DNA from: Cynocephalus volans
Taxonomy: Eukaryota > Chordata > Mammalia > Dermoptera > Cynocephalidae
Length of the DNA stretch: 64,000 nt
Reading direction: 5' to 3'
NCBI RefSeq assembly: GCF_027409185.1
Contig: NC_084468.1
Coordinates: 48,733,001 to 48,797,000, forward strand
Below the pieces are notes generated by a model. It made no database searches, was not told where the DNA came from, and saw nothing but the letters and a program-made list of their open reading frames with translations. A program made the translations under genes and the position numbers. Numbering within the stretch: the first letter of the stretch is position 1; each line of letters starts with the position of its first letter. Of the stretch, positions 21,690-34,269 are shown one piece after another.

Positions 21690-21990
21690 CAGCTTGCCTT
21701 TCCATTTTGTGTGGCTATGTGACTGAGTTCTGGCCAACAGAACTTTGTATTCTGGCCAGATATAGAGAATCTGGTGGAGGAACTCCAAGGTCTAGATTTC
21801 ATCAGTAGATGGAAGAGCCTGGATCCCTAAAAGACTACATAAATCAGAGCCCCCTGGTGACCCCCACTGGACTGTGATGAGAGTGTAGGAAAAAAAAATC
21901 TTCATTAGATAGCACTTTTCTGATTTTGGATAGTTTATTACAGCAATAAGACTTTCTTGATTAATATTTACACTATGGTAAATTCATCTT
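21690..21990 (+). mobile_element. Possible MLT-like LTR fragment, sense
   Basis: GTGACTGAGTTCTGGCCAAC is followed by GAGCCCCCTGGTGACCCCCA, CTGGACTGTGATGAGAGTGT and TTTATTACAGCAATAAG. This resembles the 3' half of MLT-type LTRs in sense orientation. No boundaries or target duplication could be fixed. Confidence 0.45.
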
Positions 21991-22574
21991 TAAAAAATTT
22001 TTGAACTATTAAAATAAACATAATAACTATTTAGAGACCTACTATACTAGTGTGATTTTAATTTTGACCTGTCTTTCACAGGGAGTTGGTAGTATTTCTC
22101 CAATTAAGACTAACTAGTTTCATGTCTTAATAAGTTTAATAACTTGCCATCTTAGTTTTTCCTCTTTTCTTCATTTCTTTTAACACTTTACACATTGCTT
22201 TAGGGGATTTCTCAGTCCTCTAAATCATTGTTTCCAATTATTACATGACTAAGCTCTTCCCATCAAATCTGCAGAGCCCTAAGAGTGTTTTCTCTCTTCC
22301 ATCCACACATTTTTTTTTTTTAGAAGTTTCTCCCACGTATCTCTACTTTGTTGGAGTTACACACAGTGTTTATACAAATCAGTAATTTTTTTGTTGTTTG
22401 GTCGAGTTACTATTTTCTACTGAATCATTTCATGTACTCACTGTATTTGACTCCCTCTTTGCAGAGCATAATCACTTTGTAGCTTTCATTAAACTGATTT
22501 TACTTTTACTAAGCTTTCCCTTCATCATTTCTCTAGTTAGGTGTCATGATCTACAGCCCAATGTGTTTATCATT
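21991..22574. other. No recognised feature
   Basis: AT-rich sequence; nothing supportable apart from a short T run near 22311-22321. Confidence 0.4.
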
Positions 22575-24200
22575 TATACTATGGGGTGCCTACATAGTTC
22601 TAAGCACTAGAGTACAAAGTAAATCAAACCAACAAAACATTCTGATGCCCTGGAGCTTACATTCTAGTGGAGGAGGATACAATAAACAAACAGGTAAAAT
22701 GCATAGAAATTCGGAGGATGATATTTTTTATAGGAAAATAAAACACGAAAGAGATGAGGGAGTTCCGTGGTGATAGGTAAGAGTGATGGTGCTGCAATTA
22801 TAAATAAGGTGGTCAGGAAAAGTATCACTGAGAAAGAGACATTTGAGTGGAGACCTGAAGGAAGTGAGGGAGTGAGCCATGCCGATATCCAGAAGAAGAG
22901 TGTTGTAGTCTCAGAGAACAACAAATGCAAAGACCCTGAACATGATTATCATGGCTGGGGGGCCAATGTGGCTAAAATAGGGAGGAATAATAGGAGATAA
23001 ACTTCAAAATGTACTGGAGGACCAAACTGGTTAGGACTTTTACTGCCTACTATGATTCTGCCCTTTAATTTGAGACAGTTGGGAAGCCACTGAAAGGTTT
23101 TGAGCACAGTAGTGACATTATTTGATTTTTAACAGGACCAGTTTGACTGTTTTGGTAATAGACCATAGCAGGTAAAGGTAGAAGCAATGTGAAATATTGG
23201 GAGGTTTTTGCAATCATCTAGGTGTAGGTTGGCAGATAGAGTTAGGAATGAATGTGGTAAGAAGGTGTTGGAGTTGGGGTATATATTGAAGGTATAGCTT
23301 ACTGGATTTGCTGATGGACTGGCTATAAAGTGTGACGAAAAGAAAAGAGGCAAGGATGACTTTAAATGTTGTACCTTGAGCAATGGGAAGGATGCTGCTG
23401 TCATCAACTGAGATTTAGAAGACTGCAAGATGGAGGAGACATAATAAGTTCATTTTTGGCAATGTGAAATTTGGAATGCTCAGCCGACATTTAGGTGGAC
23501 ATGTCAAGTAACGGGGTAGATATGATTCTGAAGTCCAGGGAAGAGATCTTGGCTGAGGAAATACATGTTTGGGAGCTGTCAGTACAAAAGAGTACTTAAA
23601 GCATGAGGCTAGAGCCTGACAAGGGAATAGGTACATACTGAGAAGAGAAGGGTACATCTGAGTCCCAGTGCACTCCCACATTAAGAGGACAGGGAGATGA
23701 GGGAGATCAAAAAGGTGGCTTAGAAATAGAAGCCAATGTGGTAGGAGAAGATGGTGTTTTCCTAGAAGTCAAATGAAAAAAGTATTTGAAAGAAAAGAAA
23801 GGGATCAACTATGTCAAATGCTGTTGATAAAACAAGTAAGATGAAGGCTAAGAATTGACCTTTGGATTAGCAATGTGGAGGTCACTGGTGACACTGACAA
23901 GAGCAATTTGAGTAGATTTGGAAAGGGTTTATGAGTATAACGAACAGGAGCAAGAGACTATGAGCATATGTAAGTCAAGGAATTTTGCTGCAAAAGAGGG
24001 TAGAAAAACAGGGCAACAGGTAGAGAAGTGTATGAAATTTTAAGAGACTTTTTTTTTTAACTAGGGAGTTTTTACAAAATGTTTGCATGCTTATAGGAAT
24101 AATTCACTAAGGAGGAAGAAATAGATAATGGAAAAGAGAGGGGAGAGAATTGCTGAGCAATGCATTTACGTAGGTTAGAGGGGGTGAGATCAAACGACAC
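22575..24200 (-). mobile_element. Long antisense L2 LINE
   Basis: The sequence can be followed as reversed L2 for about 1.6 kb. Landmarks are CCTGGAGCTTACATTCTAGT near the tail, then ACATTTGAGTGGAGACCTGA, GGGAAGCCACTGAAAGGTTT, GGATTTGCTGATGGACTGGC, GGCAAGGATGACTTTAAATG, TGGACATGTCAAGTAACGGG, TCAAATGCTGTTGATAAAAC and GTGGAGGTCACTGGTGACAC. These cover much of the reverse-transcriptase half. All reading frames are broken. Such a long continuous L2 stretch is uncommon because most copies are only a few hundred bp. Confidence 0.85.
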
Positions 24201-24229
24201 CATTAGAATGTAGAATAATAGTAACACAA

Positions 24230-24960
24230 ACCAAATTTAGAGGCAGCACCAAAGAGGAAGTGATGAAGTAGCTGGAGGTCAAGGAAGGCTTCTTGGGGCA
24301 GGATGGTTTAACTGAACTTTGAATGATGAGCAAGGTTTTCCCAGGGAGAAAATTCTAATTAATGATATTGTATGGAGAGAGGAGAACATAGCAGAGTGAA
24401 AATAGGAGAGAAATAAGTCTGAAGAGGTGGATAAAGCCAAATGTGATAAACCTTTTGTGCAATGTCAAGGAGTTTAAATTTTATCCTATATGTTATGGAA
24501 AGTCTTTGAAGGATCTTAAGCAGGAGAATAATACAGTTTTTTTGATTTTAGCAATATCACTCTAGTCATAGTGTGGAGGTTGGGTCCGAGGGGAATGAGC
24601 GCAGGTGGGAGGTGATGACTGAACTAGTAGTGAGGTGTGTAGATGAAGAGGAGGGGTTTGATTTCACTATTGCAGAAGAATGCATTTGATTAAATATAAC
24701 AAAATAGCAAATTAAGTGGCAAATTAAATACAGAAAGTGATGGACTGAGGCAGGATCTAGGGTAGTTCTTAGATTTCTGGCATGTGTGACAAACAGATGT
24801 AGAGAATACAGGTAGAGGAGAGATTTAGGAGGAAGCACGTCTGGGTTAATTTTGTATATATAGTTAGAGGATCCTGTAAGATATGAAGGTGGGAAGGCCA
24901 AAAGACAGTCAGAAATGAGGTATAGTATGGAGATAAGGCCTTGGACATCACTGGTTCATT
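24230..24960 (-). mobile_element. Second antisense L2 fragment
   Basis: L2 landmarks begin again from near the 3' side: AAGGAAGGCTTCTTGGGGCA, then AAATTTTATCCTATATGTTA, GATCTTAAGCAGGAGAATAA and AATATCACTCTAGTCATAG. This repeats a region already passed in the upstream L2, so it is a separate insertion or a duplication rather than a continuation. Confidence 0.7.
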
Positions 24961-26253
24961 TGTAATGGTTGAGACTTGAAAATAAATAAGATAACAGAAT
25001 GGAAATAGAAGAAAAAGAGAAGGGGACTAAAAGCTTGAGGTACCACCAAGAACATGCCAATAAAATAAAACTCAGTTATCTAGAAGCCAATTATTTAGCA
25101 ATGGAGTTAACTAGAATCCCCTTTTTTTGTGTGAGAAAAAATAGTAGATTTTAAGGGAAATAACACTATAAATTAGCATTTATCAGTGATTTAAAAATAA
25201 CAATCTGTATATCCTTAAATAAGTGCAAATGTGATTTTTTTTTTGTCCTTTACGTAGCACAATGAAAATAAATCCTTTCTAATGATGAATCCAAAGCATT
25301 TCAAGATTTCAGTCATCAAAGAATCAGGAAATTCATTCAGTATGTCCCACTTAAGAAAGCAGGATCCTGAGTAGAAAATTTTATAGATTATTACTTAGGG
25401 TCATAAAAATATTTTTTCAGTTAATCATAAACCAGTTAGTTAATCAACCAATCAATCTATCTATCAATCTATTGGTTCTTTATCTTTATGGATTTGAGTT
25501 AGTCCAGGTTTTAGAGTATATATATATTGAAATACAAATATCTTTTATATCATATCTGACAAAATTATATTTTTAAGGGTATTACATTAGTAAAGGCACT
25601 GTCTAATTCTTCTTCTGAGAAAATAACAAAAGAGTACAGTCATTTTCTACTTGTCCGACAGGAACACGGTGGTGGTAGCGCCTCTCAGCACTTTACTAGT
25701 CATCTAAAGGTTAAACAGACTTTAAGAAATAGCATTCATTTTGTGCTATTCAACTTTCTACTTTATCACAGTTCTTACCAATTTAATGTCATATCCCTAG
25801 ATTCTTTAAAATGAAAGAAGTGACGCATTTTCACAGGCAACAAGAAAGCTGAGGTCTGGGAAACCTCTCTACTGCCTTCTTTCAGTTCTCTCCATGGTGA
25901 CAGGTGCTGTTCTGACACTCTCAGCAGCCAGGATAGGGGATGCTGAAGAAATGCAAAGAGCCTCAAGATTAGTCCTGACATTTAGAACATGAAAACACCG
26001 TGCCAGTTTCTCTCTTTTCAGAAAATCCACTTCTTATGGAATGGCCCTAGTTTTGGCCCACTTTGTACAAATAGGATTTTGCTAGACTTTTGTCAGCTGA
26101 TCCTTGAAAATTGTGGGTTTATATGATGCTAATACAAATAGAGGCTTTGGGTATTTATTCCTGTAAGTGACAAGGAAACAAATGTAGGGCTTAATCTGTC
26201 TCTGTATTTTCTGCCTTTGTTGACTCTTCTTCCATCTTTACTCTCTTGCTGTA
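24961..26253. other. No recognised feature
   Basis: No gene or confident repeat. Short CAATCTAT/CAATCAAT repeats lie at 25445-25475. Confidence 0.4.
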
Positions 26254-26695
26254 TGCTATGGTTTGAATATGGTTTGTCCCCACCACAACTCATGTTAAGG
26301 CTTGATCCCCAATGTGGTGGGGTTGGGAGATGGAACCTTTAAAGGCGCGGCCTAATAGTTCATGGAAGCTCTGCCCTCATAGGTGACTTGGTACAGTTTT
26401 CCTAGCAGTAGGACTGGATTAATTCTCCCGGTAATGGATTAGTTCCACAGAGAAATCTATCACAAAGTGAGAGCATCCTTCGTGTTTTGCCCCTTTGTAT
26501 CTGTTCCCTTCCCCTTTGATCTTCTCCACTGTTAGGACCCAGCAGGAAAGTCCTCACCAGAAGCCAAGCACATGCCAGCACTGTGCTTCTTAAACTCTCC
26601 TGCCTCCAGAATCGTGAGCCAATTAACACTTTTTTTCTTTATAAATTACCCAGTCTCAGGTATTTTGTAATAGCAACACAAAATGAACCAAGTCA
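26254..26695 (+). mobile_element. MaLR (MLT1/MST-like) LTR, sense
   Basis: It begins TGCTATGGTTTGAATATGG and continues through CCCCAATGTGGTGGGGTTGG, then ATAAATTACCCAGTCTCAGG and TATTTTGTAATAGCAACACA, the standard order of a MaLR LTR. Length is about 440 bp. No matching 5 bp duplication was found, so the ends may have shifted. Confidence 0.8.
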
Positions 26696-26944
26696 CCAGA
26701 GTACGAGCAAGCTGGGAATGTCTTGGGTTGTCATCCAGGAGACTTCAAATCCATGCACAGAGGCCTTTCTGCATTTAGAGTGTACGGCACGTCTCCATCC
26801 CGCTGTGGGGAATTCACCCTTTTGGGCTTCTTCTCTTTTTCCTGCTTGCCTTCCCTCTCCCTGTAAATCATTTCTAATATTCTCCAGGTCCTGGCTTCCT
26901 TTTGTTCATAGATGTGATTCAGTGTGTAAAACAGGAGCACGGCC

Positions 26945-27112
26945 TTTTAGAGCTGGCAGGAACGTTAGAGATCATGTGGTCGAGATGCTTCATTTTTAGG
27001 TGAAGGAACTGAGGCCCAGAAAATAAGGTTGTTCCTTGAATCACACAGCCTGTTTAGCTGCAGAGTTTGGACCGAAATCCACAACTCCTGATTTTCAGTC
27101 TGGTGATCTATA
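26945..27112 (-). mobile_element. MIR-like SINE, antisense
   Basis: TTAGAGATCATGTGGTCGAG, then GGAACTGAGGCCCAGAAAAT and TTGAATCACACAGCCTG form a well-preserved antisense core. The family could be MIR, MIRc or the related MIR3 type. Confidence 0.7.
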
Positions 27113-27240
27113 TGCAACACCACCTAAACAAAGCCATAATTTTACTTGCTGCATGTTCACTGGTATAAGTTTTCTTTAAATGGCTCTTAGTGACCATTCT
27201 TTTCTATCTTCTGACCATCCACCTTTCTGACAAAGGTGAG

Positions 27241-27624
27241 TGTTAGGCCCCTGAACTGAGAACCTGACATTTAAAAAGTCCCCCACCCCTTCAGTTTCAT
27301 TTCTGTAAGTTTCCTTTTTCAAGGTCTCTGCTTTCAAGGCTGAGCAGGCTACACCCAGAGTATAATGTTGTAGCGGCTTCCCCAGGCTAACTCAAGGTTT
27401 CTGTCTCCCCGAGTCTCAGTTCCCATGAGCAGGCTGTGTCGGGAGTAACAGTCTTCCTAGGCTAGGCCAGATGCCAATCTTATCCCTATAAAAAAGACAC
27501 CCTGCTTCCTCTTGGGGCTGACACCATTTTTCAGCATAACCCGGCAGGTCTGCTTGCCGCTTGCTAATAAAATCTTCTTTGCTTCCTTTACCTAGCTAGC
27601 GTCTCCTTCCTCAATGACCTTACA
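27241..27624 (+). mobile_element. Solo LTR, class I ERV-like, intact ends
   Basis: The 384 bp element starts TGTTAGGCCCCTGAACTGAG and ends GACCTTACA. Perfect 5 bp duplications GTGAG lie at 27236-27240 and 27625-27629. It contains a TATAAA box (27487-27492) and an AATAAA poly(A) signal (27566-27571), spaced as in a retroviral U3-R-U5. A CTTTGCTTCCTTTACC-like U5 start follows. No internal ERV sequence flanks it, so it is a solo LTR left by recombination between two LTRs. The family is not named. Confidence 0.85.
27487..27571 (+). promoter_or_regulatory. TATA box and poly(A) signal of the solo LTR
   Basis: CTATAAAA at 27487 and AATAAAAT at 27566 are 79 bp apart. This matches the U3/R boundary and R-end signal layout of a gammaretrovirus-like LTR. 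Both look intact, so the LTR could in principle start and end transcripts. Confidence 0.6.
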
Positions 27625-27629
27625 GTGAG

Positions 27630-28171
27630 GTGCACTGCATTTCACTTCTTTCCACCCAGGCCTTTCAGGGTGTGTCACTCTGCTCATGAGCAAGCCTTCT
27701 CCAAACTAGACATACAGTGGTGGGGAGGAAGGCAGTGGAGGGGAAAGTTAGAGGAATCCTCTGTAAGGCTAGATTTAGGAATAAGAATACATCTCATCTC
27801 CCTTCTCAAGAGATAGCAAAATGTGATTTTTTTTTTTTTGTAGAAAATCTTTGAAAAGCAAATAAACAACAAAAAACCTCTTTTAAATATTTCTCTCAAC
27901 ATGAAAAGCACAGTTTGAGTGACCAGATCCCAGTAAATAAAGGAGCACATGATTTTTTTTTGAGCACATGGAGAGACCTGTATACCAACAGGAGCAGACT
28001 GCTTTTCTGAAGTAGCAGAAGGCAGAAGCTAGTTCAGATATAAAATTGGTTATAAATTCAGTCATTTGGACATAAATTTATGCATTCAGAAATGTAATTT
28101 TGGAAGCATTTCTTTTGGAATTTCTTTCCTAAAAAGCTTACAGCCATCATGTGAGGGACTGTAGACATGGA
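27630..28171. other. No recognised feature
   Basis: Only short T runs (27827-27838, 27952-27961) stand out. No gene or repeat is supported. Confidence 0.4.
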
Positions 28172-28330
28172 GTTGTTTACTAAGTTCAGGTGCTGGTTCT
28201 GCTTTGAAGTCTGTGAACTTGCACAGGTTGGACAACCCTAATAGCTTATATTCTCATCTAAAAGTTGGCACTGATGCCTGTGCTGCCCGTATTTCAGATC
28301 TCTGGTGAGAAAATTGGAGTAATACATGTA
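28172..28330 (+). mobile_element. MIR SINE fragment, sense
   Basis: GGTGCTGGTTCTGCTTTGAA, then CTCATCTAAAAGTTGGCACT, then TGGAGTAATACATGTAAAGA is the sense MIR order, strongly decayed. Confidence 0.55.
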
Positions 28331-29639
28331 AAGACACTGAATTTCAAGAAAGAAAACAACCTACAGCATCATTACTAGTACAAAAGAGATATATTTAAAA
28401 GCATCCAGAATAAATTAAAATATCCCAAAACAGAGAATTCATTTCTCTGTACATCAAAGGACCTATTTCCCATTTCCCTGCCTTTCCTCCCCCAAAATCC
28501 AATAGTAATATTTTAAAAATCTAACCTGATATCCTGGAAGCAAAGGTGGGTCCAGGTTTTGTGAAGGATGAAACATATTCAATTCAGGGGAATCTCTTTA
28601 AAGAAAAAATGCAAAACTTAGTAAAAAAGTAAATACGCATTTAGAATGAGAAAAGTAATTACAGTTTTTTGGCTGCATGCTTTTTGATCACATCCATACA
28701 ACAACAGTTTTGGGATGTCAATTTCTGTAAAGATAACACTCTCTAGATAGAGGTTTTGCATTAGCATGGTTGATGGCAATTTCTTTTTTATTATTGAAAG
28801 TTGGGTTGCAGAAGACATGTGACTTTATACACAGGTGTTCTTGCTGTTTGCAGGACTGCCATGTCTTAATGCCCTGCAAACACAGGAAAGTTGATACATT
28901 CTATTTCTTGTGATTTCCATCAAAATAATGTAGCGAGTATGTGTAATCATATATACCGCACTATTGGGTATATTCCTGACAGAAGACAAATTTCATTTTA
29001 ACTAGCCATCAAAGAAAATTGATGCCTGTAATTATTTTAAGACCAGCTTCAGGCTTTGTACATTTCAAGCCTTTTTCTTCGTTATCTACTAATGTACATC
29101 TGATGTCAGAAGTCTCAGGATATGGCCCTATCATAATATTATGTCTGGACCTGCATTTTGAGGTTAACTCAGCAATTCAGTTAGCAAAACTGTCAGTAGA
29201 GGATGTTCCTGGAAACCATTCCTACAGCAGAACAGTTAACAATAACTTCAACTTGCAAATAAATAAGAGCCATGTAAATATAACCAAATAAACTCAAATG
29301 AAATGTATTCTTACCTCAACTTCCCATCAGTTGAATTCCTAAATTATCTGGGAACCTGCAATACCCTTACAATGAGAAACGGTGTGGAAGAGGAGTTGGA
29401 GTAGAAAGAGAAAGCAAACTTAACCACCTGTGATTAAAATATCTTATGTAACTTGTACAAAAACATGTGATTGTATTAACACATTGTTGGTGCCCCTTCC
29501 TTGGAGAGGGTTTATATAAGCAAGGATCCTGAAGCTTAAGTGTTTTTAGCTTCTTGATGACTTTTCATCTCTCCAACAGAATCCCTTCCTACAGAGTACC
29601 TGCTTGCCTTTCGGGTGTTACATTTCATTACAAACTGCC
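28331..29639. other. No recognised feature
   Basis: AT-rich DNA without recognisable gene or repeat. The open frame at 29019-29291 (90 codons) has no motif. Confidence 0.4.
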
Positions 29640-30092
29640 TGTATTAGTTTCCTAGGGCTGCTGTAGCAAATTTTCACAAACTTGGTGGCTTAAAACAGTA
29701 GGTACTTATTCTCCAACAGTTGTGGAGGCCAGAAGTCTAAAATCAAAGTGTAGGCAGGCTCTTGCTCCCTCTGAAGGCTCTAGGTGAGAATCCTTTCTTG
29801 TTTCTTTCAGTGTCTGGTGGCTCCAGGCACTCTTCGGCTTGTGGCTTTATAATTCTAATCTCTGCTTCCTTTTTCACAACGTCCTCTTCTTTCTGTGTCT
29901 GTCATCTCTTTTGTCTCTTATAAAGACACTTGTCATTGAATTTAGGTCTCACTAGATAATCCAAGATGATATCATTTTACATTCCTTAATTATGTCTGCA
30001 AAAACCTTCTTTCCAAATAAGATTATATTCATAGGTTCTGAGGGTTAGGACATGGGCATACCTTTTCAGGGGCCACCATTTAACCCACTGCA
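29640..30092 (-). mobile_element. MLT1-type MaLR LTR, antisense
   Basis: On the plus strand it reads TGTATTAGTTTCCTAGGGCT at the start and GGGGCCACCATTTAACCCA then CTGCA at the end, the reverse of an MLT1 LTR. Internal GTGGAGGCCAGAAGTC and CCTCTTCTTTCTGTGTC blocks match. Both TG and CA ends are present. The flanking 5-mers CTGCC and CTGTA agree at only three positions, consistent with an old insertion. Confidence 0.85.
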
Positions 30093-31261
30093 CTGTAATT
30101 AATACATATCATTTGGGAATGGTCTTAACTAACTTACTTGGGACAGAAATTCTATTATTTACACATCATTATATTATCCTCTAGTTTTCTAAAATTTCAA
30201 ATTCATCTATTTTTTCAGATTTTAAGCCAGAGAGCCTTCCAAAAACAATTACCAAATATTTTTGTGCCCAACTCTCCTAAGCCATTCAAAGTATAAGGAA
30301 ACTTTGCTTTTATGGCCAAATACGTTGTGTTCTATAGATCAAGGGGATAAAAGGACAACCTAGAAAACCTAGTGTGTATTAGGAATGGCTAATCCAATTA
30401 CAAAGGCAGTAGGCACGTGGCCAGCCTGTGGCTTTGCAATGTTGTATGTTTTGATTCGACAGGATGTGGTTCCCCTGTGGAAACATTTATTAGTAGGAGA
30501 TGTAAGTGCAGATGTGTTCTCTAATAGATGCTATGGGGTAGTACCATCTGTCTGGTTCCACAGAATCTGTGACTTAAGGCTACACTAAAATAAGTTTATG
30601 AGACCTGCAGGCGAGCTCAGTGGCAAGATTACAGTCAAATCTAGGGATATATGACCAGGATGTGGACACCCATGAAAAATAACAATTGCAGAATAGTGTT
30701 AGGATATGCACTGAAACATTCTCTTCTGACACCCTCTGAGCAATTCATCTGCAGCGTGTTTTTCTGGACCAATCTCCACAGCCAGGTAGAAAGGATTATG
30801 TGTGGGTAGGAGCAATAAAGTAGCAATAAGTTCCTCACTGCTTGGCTTTCATTAACACTTTACTAATTAGCAACTGTGAATATCTCATTTTCATATAGCA
30901 ATTATTCACAAACCTCTCCTAGGTTTTCAATTTTTTTTTAAAAGATACTTTGTTAATCTTGGGCAGACTATTTTCTCCATAATGGCCAAGCTTTAAAATG
31001 TAAGCATGCTGTGCAATTATTCGTAGATTGTTTGCACAATGAACATAATTTGAATGAAAGATATAGGACTCTTAGAAAAAGTGAAATGGTAAAGTCAATT
31101 TCTGTATTTTTTCACCCAGGTTTTGCACCTGTGCTTTATTGTTTAAAAAGATCATCAGGAACATATCAATTTTATTTTGCAATAAGATTTTACTCATATC
31201 CTTACTCCTGTTCTTAAGGTTGTATAGAGCTTGAGAGTAAAAACAGTTCTTGGGGAGTTTA
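30093..31261. other. No recognised feature
   Basis: No gene or repeat that I can support over 1.2 kb. Confidence 0.4.
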
Positions 31262-31385
31262 TATTTCATTTATTTATTCATTCATTTCTTATACAAGTAC
31301 TAATGGAGCTCATAATACATGCAAGGCATTGTGCAGAATTTCAGTGGAGGAAATACAAGTTTAAAAAAATTTGCATGCCTTGAGT
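31262..31385 (-). mobile_element. L2 3' tail, antisense
   Basis: ATTTATTTATTCATTCATTT opens the element, followed by CTAATGGAGCTCATAATACA and GCAAGGCATTGTGCAGAAT. This is the antisense order of the L2 3' end. Confidence 0.55.
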
Positions 31386-31429
31386 AATGAACTTTTCTGA
31401 TGTGGAGAAAAAGAAAATAGCAAGATTCA

Positions 31430-31785
31430 TTTGCCATTATTCATTAAATATTTATTAATTGCCCACTGTATACTAGGCACTGTGCTAAAACTACAACCTT
31501 ACATAAGACAAAATACCTGCCCTTCATTGCTTACTTTCTGTTTGGAGAGAAAGCAAGACAATCAACTTTTATGGTACAGTTTGGTCAGTCTTACCACAGA
31601 AGTATGCACAGGGCAATATAAGAGTACAGAAAAGGGCATCAAAATCAGCCTGTGAATCAAAGACGTCTTCTTGGAGGAGGCAGCACTTATGGTGAATTTA
31701 GAAGAATTAGTTTGTGTTAGGCCCATGAAAGGGTGGAGACAGGCTGTAGAAGCCACCCAAGTAAAGACATAGAAGGTTGAAAATT
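31430..31785 (-). mobile_element. L2 3' region, antisense (second copy)
   Basis: TTCATTAAATATTTATTAAT, then CACTGTATACTAGGCACTGT, CTGCCCTTCATTGCTTAC and CTTCTTGGAGGAGGCAGCAC follow the antisense L2 order. The tail motif appears a second time within 170 bp of the preceding fragment, so two L2 ends are stacked here. Confidence 0.75.
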
Positions 31786-33124
31786 TATTACCATGTTGAA
31801 AACAGCTAATGCAGAGAATTTCATAATTAACATCTATAGCACTTTTCTATATAAATCTCACAAACTTGGCTTGGTGAGGTCCAGACATGAGATTTTCTGC
31901 CAATAGAAATAAAGAGTTGAAGACAGAAAAATAAATAGGAACAACCTGCTACATGATACACTGGGGGTATGGATGAGAATTAGCTCCGAAAGCTATGCAC
32001 TTTATAAACCTCACAATTTCTCCTTTCGCTCTGTAGCCAGACAGTGATGTTGGAGTCACCGTACAATGAACTTTCAAAAAGATGCACACATCAATGTACA
32101 TAGCTCAGTAAAATTGACTGCTAAATGGGCAATGTTAGCTGAAAAACAAATAGAATGAATTTTCTTAATGGTGTTTTTTGGAGAAGCAAGTTTTTCTTAG
32201 CACCATTTCTGGAAATACATTAGGTAGAGGAGAGAGGAGGATCAAATTGTGTTATGAACCTGAGATTGGAATGTATAAAAAATAATTCTAACATTGGATG
32301 TGAGATGCGCAAATATGAGAAAACATAATTATAGGAAGATCATAACAACATTTTTCTGTAATACCTGCCACAGTAGAAAGGAGGAAATGGAAAAATGACA
32401 AAACAGAGCTCAGATGAATATAATTATCAGTGTACATTTACATCCAAGTGCTCAACTGGCCAGCATCTGAGAAGATTGTCTAATGACTGCAACAGAGAAG
32501 TTCGGAGTATGAGTTCTGCAGCTGTCATTTATGACCACTTACTTCACAGGGATATAGGGAGGTGCAATAAATACAGGAGAAATTTCACCCTGCTATATTA
32601 GCCTGGAAAAATTAGGTGCTTTAATAGGTTAAGTGAGTCAGTGCTAAATCAATACAAAGATAGATGATTTGGGTTCATAGGCTGGTCAGCCAAGTTTATT
32701 TCCAAGGCATAGATCTCCCTACAAAGAAAGCAATTAATATGCTCACCAAATCAGGAGGGTACTTTCATAGGAAGGAGTGAGCATGAAAATAGATTTCCTG
32801 AGCTACAGATTTCATCTGATAGGTACCATTACCTGCACTTAAGGCCAAATGCAATTCACATGATGTTTTGTTCAACACCAAGTAGTTATCTCTGAAACGT
32901 GGGAATCATACTGTGCTATATTAAGGCCATTGCAAAATTTCCAGGGAATCATAAAGAAATGCCAGCCCCAATTCTTCAGCCAATAATAGTATTATCTTGG
33001 GCTATTAGGACACATCCAATTTTGTAGGTCACAGGTTTTAAAGGATTCTTCTCTACCTTAATTCTCTACCTATATTTTATAATCATCTTCAGACCAATCA
33101 AATTGGACCTGACCTAAAAGCCTC
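31786..33124. other. No recognised feature
   Basis: No gene or repeat supported. Confidence 0.4.
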
Positions 33125-33465
33125 AGTACACAGAGAAATGAATGTCTTGTACCTGGAAAATAATGATCAAATAGCTCAGGGTCATATCCCACCTATGCCT
33201 CGAACAAAGAAAGTGACACAGAGCTGCTAACCTTTCAGCACAATTATGGAACAAAAGGGGAGAGGGCATTTTAAGAAGAAGGAACAGCATCTGGGAAGAC
33301 CCTGAGTATGGATGAACTTTAGAGTATGTATGGAGGAGGGGTGGAAGTGAAGGTGGGAAAATGTGCAGCAGCCAGATGCTGAGTGGGTTGCATGCCATGC
33401 TAAAGTTTATATTTTATCCTGCAGGTGATGGATTCTTGAAGGACTTTTAGCAGGAGAATGATTAT
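33125..33465 (-). mobile_element. L2 LINE fragment, antisense
   Basis: GAACAGCATCTGGGAAGACC, then GTTTATATTTTATCCTGCAG and GGACTTTTAGCAGGAGAATG match the antisense L2 region that also occurs at 24230-24560. Confidence 0.65.
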
Positions 33466-33634
33466 GGAGAATGATTATTTAGATCTATCAGTGTTTGCTA
33501 CCTCTGGAAAAAACCTAGATCAAGTCTTAATGAAAAAACTCACCCCTGCAAAACATGGACAACCATATACATCAGGGGTTGCATGAAGATCCTAATTGAA
33601 ATCGCACAGAATTGTATTGAATTAGTTACTGATA

Positions 33635-33805
33635 AACACGCTCACATATCTTATTTATTCTTCTCAATAAGCCTAAGGAGGTTAGTATAATTGTGATTCC
33701 CTTTTTACCAAAGAGGAAATTGAGAATCAAAGTGGTTAACTTTCCTGTGTGACGTGACAGAAGCAGTCAAAGTAACATTGCAGAGACTGGAATTCTGATC
33801 CTGCA
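33635..33805 (-). mobile_element. MIR SINE, antisense
   Basis: TCAATAAGCCTAAGGAGGTT, then CAAAGAGGAAATTGAGAATC and GCAGAGACTGGAATTCTGAT give the antisense MIR core and 5' side. Confidence 0.75.
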
Positions 33806-34269
33806 GAACTAGTTTATGGATTTAATTTACTAATGATAGCTTTGTCCTGATTCTCTGCAGAAGTTCACCAAGCCCTCCAACTAGATACTCCAGGATGTGG
33901 AGTGCTCAGGTGTAACCTTATAAGCTGCCTCTTATTATCAGCAGAGGAAAATAGAGTTGCATTAAACATTTTATTTATATTCTGCTTTATGAAGTACCAA
34001 TGTAGAAAACAAGTATATTAGAAGTTGGACTGATTTTGATAACAGTCCTGTAATAAACTTTTCCTATAAGACAGTGTAGGAGATCATTTCCTAAAGAATT
34101 CATATTTAAATGTTTGTATGGAAAAGCAAACTGCAAAGAGCTGAGAAAAGTTTTAAAAAGAATAAGGTTGTGTTCCTAGAAAACTTCAAGCACTTGTAAA
34201 GTATATAGAAAATGCTTGGAAATAACAAATGTGAAATTCAGAATTCTTGCACTGCATTTTCCCCTGGGA
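33806..34269. other. No recognised feature
   Basis: No gene or repeat supported. Confidence 0.4.

Noticed and set aside
26583-26999. 138-codon plus-strand frame
   Set aside because: It starts within an MaLR LTR and runs into a MIR-like element; no domain recognised.
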